Of a DNA stretch of 64,000 bases, positions 60,787 to 64,000 are shown piece by piece. Within the stretch, counting starts at the first letter, position 1. Each line of letters opens with the position of its first letter. Origin of the DNA: GCA-2737665 sp044344795 (GTDB lineage: Bacteria > Bacteroidota > Bacteroidia > Palsa-965). The notes below the pieces were generated by a model, which saw nothing but the letters and a program-made list of their open reading frames with translations, did no database searches and was not told where the DNA came from. The stretch is from assembly GCA_044344795.1 (NCBI GenBank), contig JBIJCF010000003.1, forward strand, positions 83,623 through 147,622, written 5' to 3'. Both the position numbers and the translations under genes were made by a program.

Positions 60787-62472
60787 ATGAAAAAGATAAA
60801 TGTAAAAATTGATCAACCTCGCCCAACCTCGGAAGAAATTCTGAAGGGTCGCAACTTTGATCAGGTACTTTCCCAATACAAAGCTGGATCCGGCGGGCAA
60901 GTAAATGGCAAATGGTCTACCGCGATGAAATTGGGCGTTGCTGCCGTTGGAATAGCTGCTTCGGTAGCAGTAGTAGTGTTGTTGGTGAATGCAGGTGATG
61001 AACACCGTGAACCACAGCGCGCAACTATACCCGAAACAAGAGTTCCGGAAGATAGTATTGGAAATGGGGTGGTAGCGTCGTACACGCGCAGTATTCAACC
61101 GCCGATTTCGGGAGCTGATGTGCCTTTTCAGACATTTAAAATTAACGGTGCGAAAGGTGGAATATTGAAGTTGAAAAACGGTACGACAATTACAGTTCCT
61201 GCACGAGCTTTTAAAGATGACAACAATACTGTGATTCCAGGTGACGTTACAATTCAATACCGTGAAATGCACGATGCAGCTGACTTCTTGTTGAGCGGTA
61301 TCCCGATGGACTATGACTCAGCAGGTACAACTTACACCTTTGCTTCAGCAGGAATGATGGAGTTGAACGCATTTGTGGATGGAAAGATTGTAAAAATTGA
61401 TGAGCAGAAAGGCTTAAATATTAAGATGCGATCGTACAAGCAAGGAACTGCTTATAATCTTTATCGTTACGATACTGATGTAAATAATTGGGTGTTTCTG
61501 GGGAAAGATAAGGTGGAAGAGAAGAAGTTGGACGATCAGTCGCAACAGCCTACACATGGTGAAGATTATCCCGGCAGTGATGTCGAATTGCAGCAGCAAC
61601 TGAGCGCTGTAATAATACAAAATCCTGTTCCTGAAGAGCCGATTGAACCGAAGAAAGCGGATAAAACCAAGAACAGATTTACTGTTGCGTTTAACGATCG
61701 TGAGTTTCCGGAAATGGCTTCCTATAAAAACGTCATATTTGAAGTAGATGAAACACGTGAAAAATTTGATCGTGCTATTTATAATAAAACATGGCAAACG
61801 GTAGTTTTGAAAAAGGGAGAAGAGCGCGAAAAATATGTCATCGTACTTACGAAAGGATTGGAAGTTGTAAATCTGGATGTTTATCCGGTTTTTGACGAAC
61901 AGAATTACGTGGCAGCTAAAAAGGTGTTCGATGAAAAGTTTGCGACCTACACAACTGCACTGAACAAGCGAAAAGAAGCCGAGCGTGTAGCACAGGAAAA
62001 CTGGCAAAAGGCAATGCAGAAACAACAAGCCGCTATAACACCAACTGTTATTCCACAGCAATCAACACAGGATGCAGAAATTTATCGGGCTTTTACCATC
62101 AATCAAACCGGTATTTATAACTGCGATAATCCGGTAAATCTTCCAAAAGGTGGTCAAATTTCAGTAACGTTTACCAATGATAACGGTGTTCGTATTCCCA
62201 ATTCGTACTTCAGTTATTTAGTAGACCCGGAACTCAATGCAACCTATAAGTACTATGGTAATCCATTTGCTTCGTTTAAATTCAATCCGGACTCGCGTAA
62301 CATTATCTGGTTGGTTGCAGACGGGACTCTGTATTATGCGAAAGAGGATCAGACACGTTTGCTTCCATTATCGGGTGTGGTTGAAGTTCCGTTAAAGAAA
62401 TCTGAAAAAGCAATAACTAATGCTGAAGAATTACGTACGATGTTTAATCTTCAACCTTTAGCGGCGAAGTAA
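60787..62472 (+). CDS. Single-span membrane protein, possible anti-sigma partner
   Basis: 561 residues. A ~45-residue cytosolic N-terminus (KKINVKIDQPRPTSEEILKGRNFDQVLSQYK) precedes one membrane segment (LGVAAVGIAASVAVVVLLV, about 56-74), and then a large periplasmic part. That part begins with a ZU5-like stretch (GGILKLKNGTTITVPARAFKDDNNTVIPGDV ... FASAGMMELNAF) and has a Lys/Glu-rich helical segment near 370-420. The topology fits an anti-sigma or sensor for the sigma factor directly upstream, but no canonical anti-sigma (ZAS) motif is seen. The role is inferred from position. Confidence 0.65.
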   Translation: MKKINVKIDQPRPTSEEILKGRNFDQVLSQYKAGSGGQVNGKWSTAMKLGVAAVGIAASVAVVVLLVNAGDEHREPQRATIPETRVPEDSIGNGVVASYTRSIQPPISGADVPFQTFKINGAKGGILKLKNGTTITVPARAFKDDNNTVIPGDVTIQYREMHDAADFLLSGIPMDYDSAGTTYTFASAGMMELNAFVDGKIVKIDEQKGLNIKMRSYKQGTAYNLYRYDTDVNNWVFLGKDKVEEKKLDDQSQQPTHGEDYPGSDVELQQQLSAVIIQNPVPEEPIEPKKADKTKNRFTVAFNDREFPEMASYKNVIFEVDETREKFDRAIYNKTWQTVVLKKGEEREKYVIVLTKGLEVVNLDVYPVFDEQNYVAAKKVFDEKFATYTTALNKRKEAERVAQENWQKAMQKQQAAITPTVIPQQSTQDAEIYRAFTINQTGIYNCDNPVNLPKGGQISVTFTNDNGVRIPNSYFSYLVDPELNATYKYYGNPFASFKFNPDSRNIIWLVADGTLYYAKEDQTRLLPLSGVVEVPLKKSEKAITNAEELRTMFNLQPLAAK

Positions 62473-62477
62473 ATCAG

Positions 62478-63194
62478 ATGATTCAAATAAGGATGAGTTG
62501 GTTTATGTTAAGTATTACCCTGCTTTTAAGCGGGGCAATGCTTTTTGGTCAGGATACCGTTCCGCAAGGTGTTATTCGTGTCAGTAAAACTACATTGTCG
62601 GCGTATGTGATGGTGCAGTATAAAATGCAGTTAGCTGCAGTTGCAGAAGTTGTTGTTGAAGTTCCGGCAAATAATGGCGTTGAAGGTTCGGTGGAATTGG
62701 ATAAAATCCCGTTTTTCGATTCAGCGCGCTATTCGAAGAAATTTCACCGTGTATATCCTCGCACGACTTTTAATTTTTCGAAGCACTATGCCTCATACAT
62801 AAGCTACAAGTATGTTGCAGCAGACACACAGAAAATAGACACGATGATTTTGGGTATGTGGATTACGCCCAAAGGAATTATTAAATGGACCGAAGAATTT
62901 CCCTATTTCTCGGCCGGCATGGATGATATTTTAATTGAGCAATTGTATGTCGGTGTTCGGAAATTGAATACTTGGGGTGAAGGAGGCGGATATAAAACAA
63001 TGCCCAAATGGTACAAACGAAGCACCTTTGTTCCGGAGAGTTATTATTGCGAAATGATGGTATTGGTATCGCCCAAACCTTTATCCGTTGAACAAAAAAA
63101 TACGGGTTCTGTTTGGGCTCCGTTTGATGTACCACTCAATGTTCCAACAGCTGACAAGCAACAGGAAGACTTTAAACGTCGCGTGCAACGATGA
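62478..63194 (+). CDS. Secreted protein of the sigma-factor operon, unknown function
   Basis: 238 residues; a start at 62478 or the ATG at 62493 gives a signal peptide (WFMLSITLLLSGAMLFGQ). The mature protein begins DTVPQGVIRVSKTT, echoing DTLPEGKIYVARPP of the next gene. Otherwise it is basic and aromatic (YSKKFHRVYPRTTFNFSKHYASYISYKYV), with WITPKGIIKWTEEFPYF. I do not know the family. It lies five bases after the membrane-protein gene and overlaps the next by four. Confidence 0.7.
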   Translation: MIQIRMSWFMLSITLLLSGAMLFGQDTVPQGVIRVSKTTLSAYVMVQYKMQLAAVAEVVVEVPANNGVEGSVELDKIPFFDSARYSKKFHRVYPRTTFNFSKHYASYISYKYVAADTQKIDTMILGMWITPKGIIKWTEEFPYFSAGMDDILIEQLYVGVRKLNTWGEGGGYKTMPKWYKRSTFVPESYYCEMMVLVSPKPLSVEQKNTGSVWAPFDVPLNVPTADKQQEDFKRRVQR

Positions 63195-63847
63195 AGTGGG
63201 TTTCATTCATTTTCTTTATTTGCGTAACACTTCATTTATCGGCACAAGACACTTTGCCGGAAGGAAAAATTTATGTGGCTCGTCCGCCCGTGAAAGCGAT
63301 GATCAGCCTTAAGCTGGAATTTGATTATTCCAATAAATCCAACACACAGCGATTTTGGGAACAACGATTCAAAAAAGCCATGCGCCGTTATAAAAGTTGG
63401 TTAACCGATCCTGTTGCTCCGGAACCGGTAACAATTGTTGCCGATAAAGAAGGTAATGTAAAAAGCGACAGCGTCAAGCGGGCAATCAATCGTCGTAAAA
63501 ATGATCGTCCTGCTTTCTTTAACTGGGTGCAGTATTTCGAGCCGTTAAATTATTATTACAAATGGACTGACTCGGCGCGAATCGACAGTGTCACATATGT
63601 TGTAGACATCAATCGTAAAGGCGAAATGAAAATTGTTCGAGTGTTGATTGGCGCTAACGACGGATCTCAGGAGTTAGGAAGGAAAGTAGATTCAATGGTA
63701 AGAGCGCTGTACTTGTGGTTTCCTGCACAACAATTGCAAGAGCGTTCGTCAAAATTAAAAAGCATGAATTGTAGAGTTACAATAACTATTTACACGTATG
63801 ATCCGCGTTATCGGATGATGGAGCCTATAATAAAAAAGCGGAAGTAA
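63191..63847 (+). CDS. Secreted protein of the sigma-factor operon, related to its neighbour
   Basis: 218 residues with a signal peptide (KWVSFIFFICVTLHLSAQ). It shares the start of the mature chain (DTLPEGKIYV) and the order of features with the preceding gene: a basic region, then YYKWTDSARIDSVTYVVDINRKGEMKIVRV and a C-terminal VTITIYTYDPRYR. Paralogy is likely but distant. ATGA overlap with the gene before makes translational coupling probable. It is the last gene of the four-gene operon. Confidence 0.7.
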   Translation: MKWVSFIFFICVTLHLSAQDTLPEGKIYVARPPVKAMISLKLEFDYSNKSNTQRFWEQRFKKAMRRYKSWLTDPVAPEPVTIVADKEGNVKSDSVKRAINRRKNDRPAFFNWVQYFEPLNYYYKWTDSARIDSVTYVVDINRKGEMKIVRVLIGANDGSQELGRKVDSMVRALYLWFPAQQLQERSSKLKSMNCRVTITIYTYDPRYRMMEPIIKKRK

Positions 63848-63867
63848 ACTTATTAGTACTGAAGTTT

Positions 63868-63999
63868 TTATAGCAAACCGCTTTGGTAGCGGCTTTTTAA
63901 TTCACCCGGTGCGCCTTTTTCTAATTGCTTAAAAATACCGGAAGCTTTTACATTATTAAATTTCTCGTCTTCAATATAGATTACGCTAACACGTTTGTC
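63868..63999 (-). CDS. C-terminal fragment of a gene entering from the right edge
   Basis: On the minus strand 43 codons read without a stop from the edge to TAA at 63868: VSVIYIEDEKFNNVKASGIFKQL then EKGAPGELKSRYQSGLL. The composition looks like real protein, and it converges with the sigma operon at 20 bases. The family is not recognisable from this length. A small hairpin (CCGCT/AGCGG near 63878-63891) with a T tract lies inside this frame and could end the plus-strand operon. Confidence 0.5.
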   Translation of the reverse strand, partial: DKRVSVIYIEDEKFNNVKASGIFKQLEKGAPGELKSRYQSGLL

Positions 64000-64000
64000 T

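Noticed and set aside
61414..62061. 215-codon minus-strand frame inside the ZU5-like gene, very hydrophobic
   Set aside because: The hydrophobicity arises from reading Lys/Glu-rich codons in reverse (Phe/Leu); the plus-strand gene fits the operon.

Overview
The window comes from a member of the Bacteroidota, most likely a flavobacteria-like lineage. Both kinds of type IX secretion (T9SS) C-terminal sorting domain are present, together with a PorP/SprF-family outer-membrane protein, an OstA-like/LptD pair in its Bacteroidota form, and many TAnnTTTG (-7) promoter boxes, several with a TTTG (-33) box. The tRNA genes do not encode CCA. Most of the window is ordinary chromosomal backbone.

Layout. 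1-3534 is a minus-strand surface-polysaccharide operon: GT4 glycosyltransferase, formyltransferase/beta-propeller fusion, and a flippase cut by the left edge. 3636-9416 holds a copper-type P-type ATPase, tRNA-His, tRNA-Arg and tRNA-Ser, a decayed duplicate of the tRNA-Arg 3' end, small conserved proteins and a lytic transglycosylase. 9480-12983 is a CotH-type T9SS cargo with its PorP/SprF partner. 13000-18410 has a GNAT enzyme and the minus-strand run mtaB-lgt-suhB-exonuclease-FAH hydrolase. 18536-23738 carries a peptide-binding lipoprotein, sucD, recN and fabI.

23807-25151 is a small mobile island: an IS200/RAYT-type Y1 transposase flanked on both sides by paired palindromic repeats. 25436-32161 is the most interesting stretch. 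It encodes a HAD phosphatase, a UbiA-type phosphoribosyltransferase and a fused DprE1-DprE2 epimerase, convergent with a GT-C membrane glycosyltransferase. Together these look like a mycobacterial-style polyprenyl-phosphoryl-D-arabinofuranose donor pathway plus a transferase in a Gram-negative Bacteroidota genome.

32293-36141 has tRNA-Asp with a displaced 3'-end relic, a flavin reductase/photolyase pair, a DUF58 protein and thioredoxin. 36227-41575 has an M28 peptidase, LptD and a cell-wall amidase. 41691-47473 is a plus-strand run: MCE/MlaD protein, membrane Fe-S protein, HAD protein, CCG-domain Fe-S protein, fatty-acid desaturase and two conserved proteins. 47474-53419 is a minus-strand run: Rsh, Fur-family regulator, STAS protein, PurA and OstA-like protein. 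53470-55512 has a lipoprotein and fumarylacetoacetase. 55623-60041 is a giant repetitive T9SS cargo. 60147-63847 is a sigma-factor operon with a single-span membrane protein and two related secreted proteins. The C-terminus of one more gene enters from the right edge.

Functionally, much of the window concerns the envelope: LPS export (OstA-like, LptD), lipoproteins (Lgt), peptidoglycan hydrolases, T9SS cargo, polysaccharide assembly and the predicted arabinofuranose pathway. Housekeeping genes are interspersed. All functional assignments rest on motif and family recognition from the translated sequence; no database search was run.
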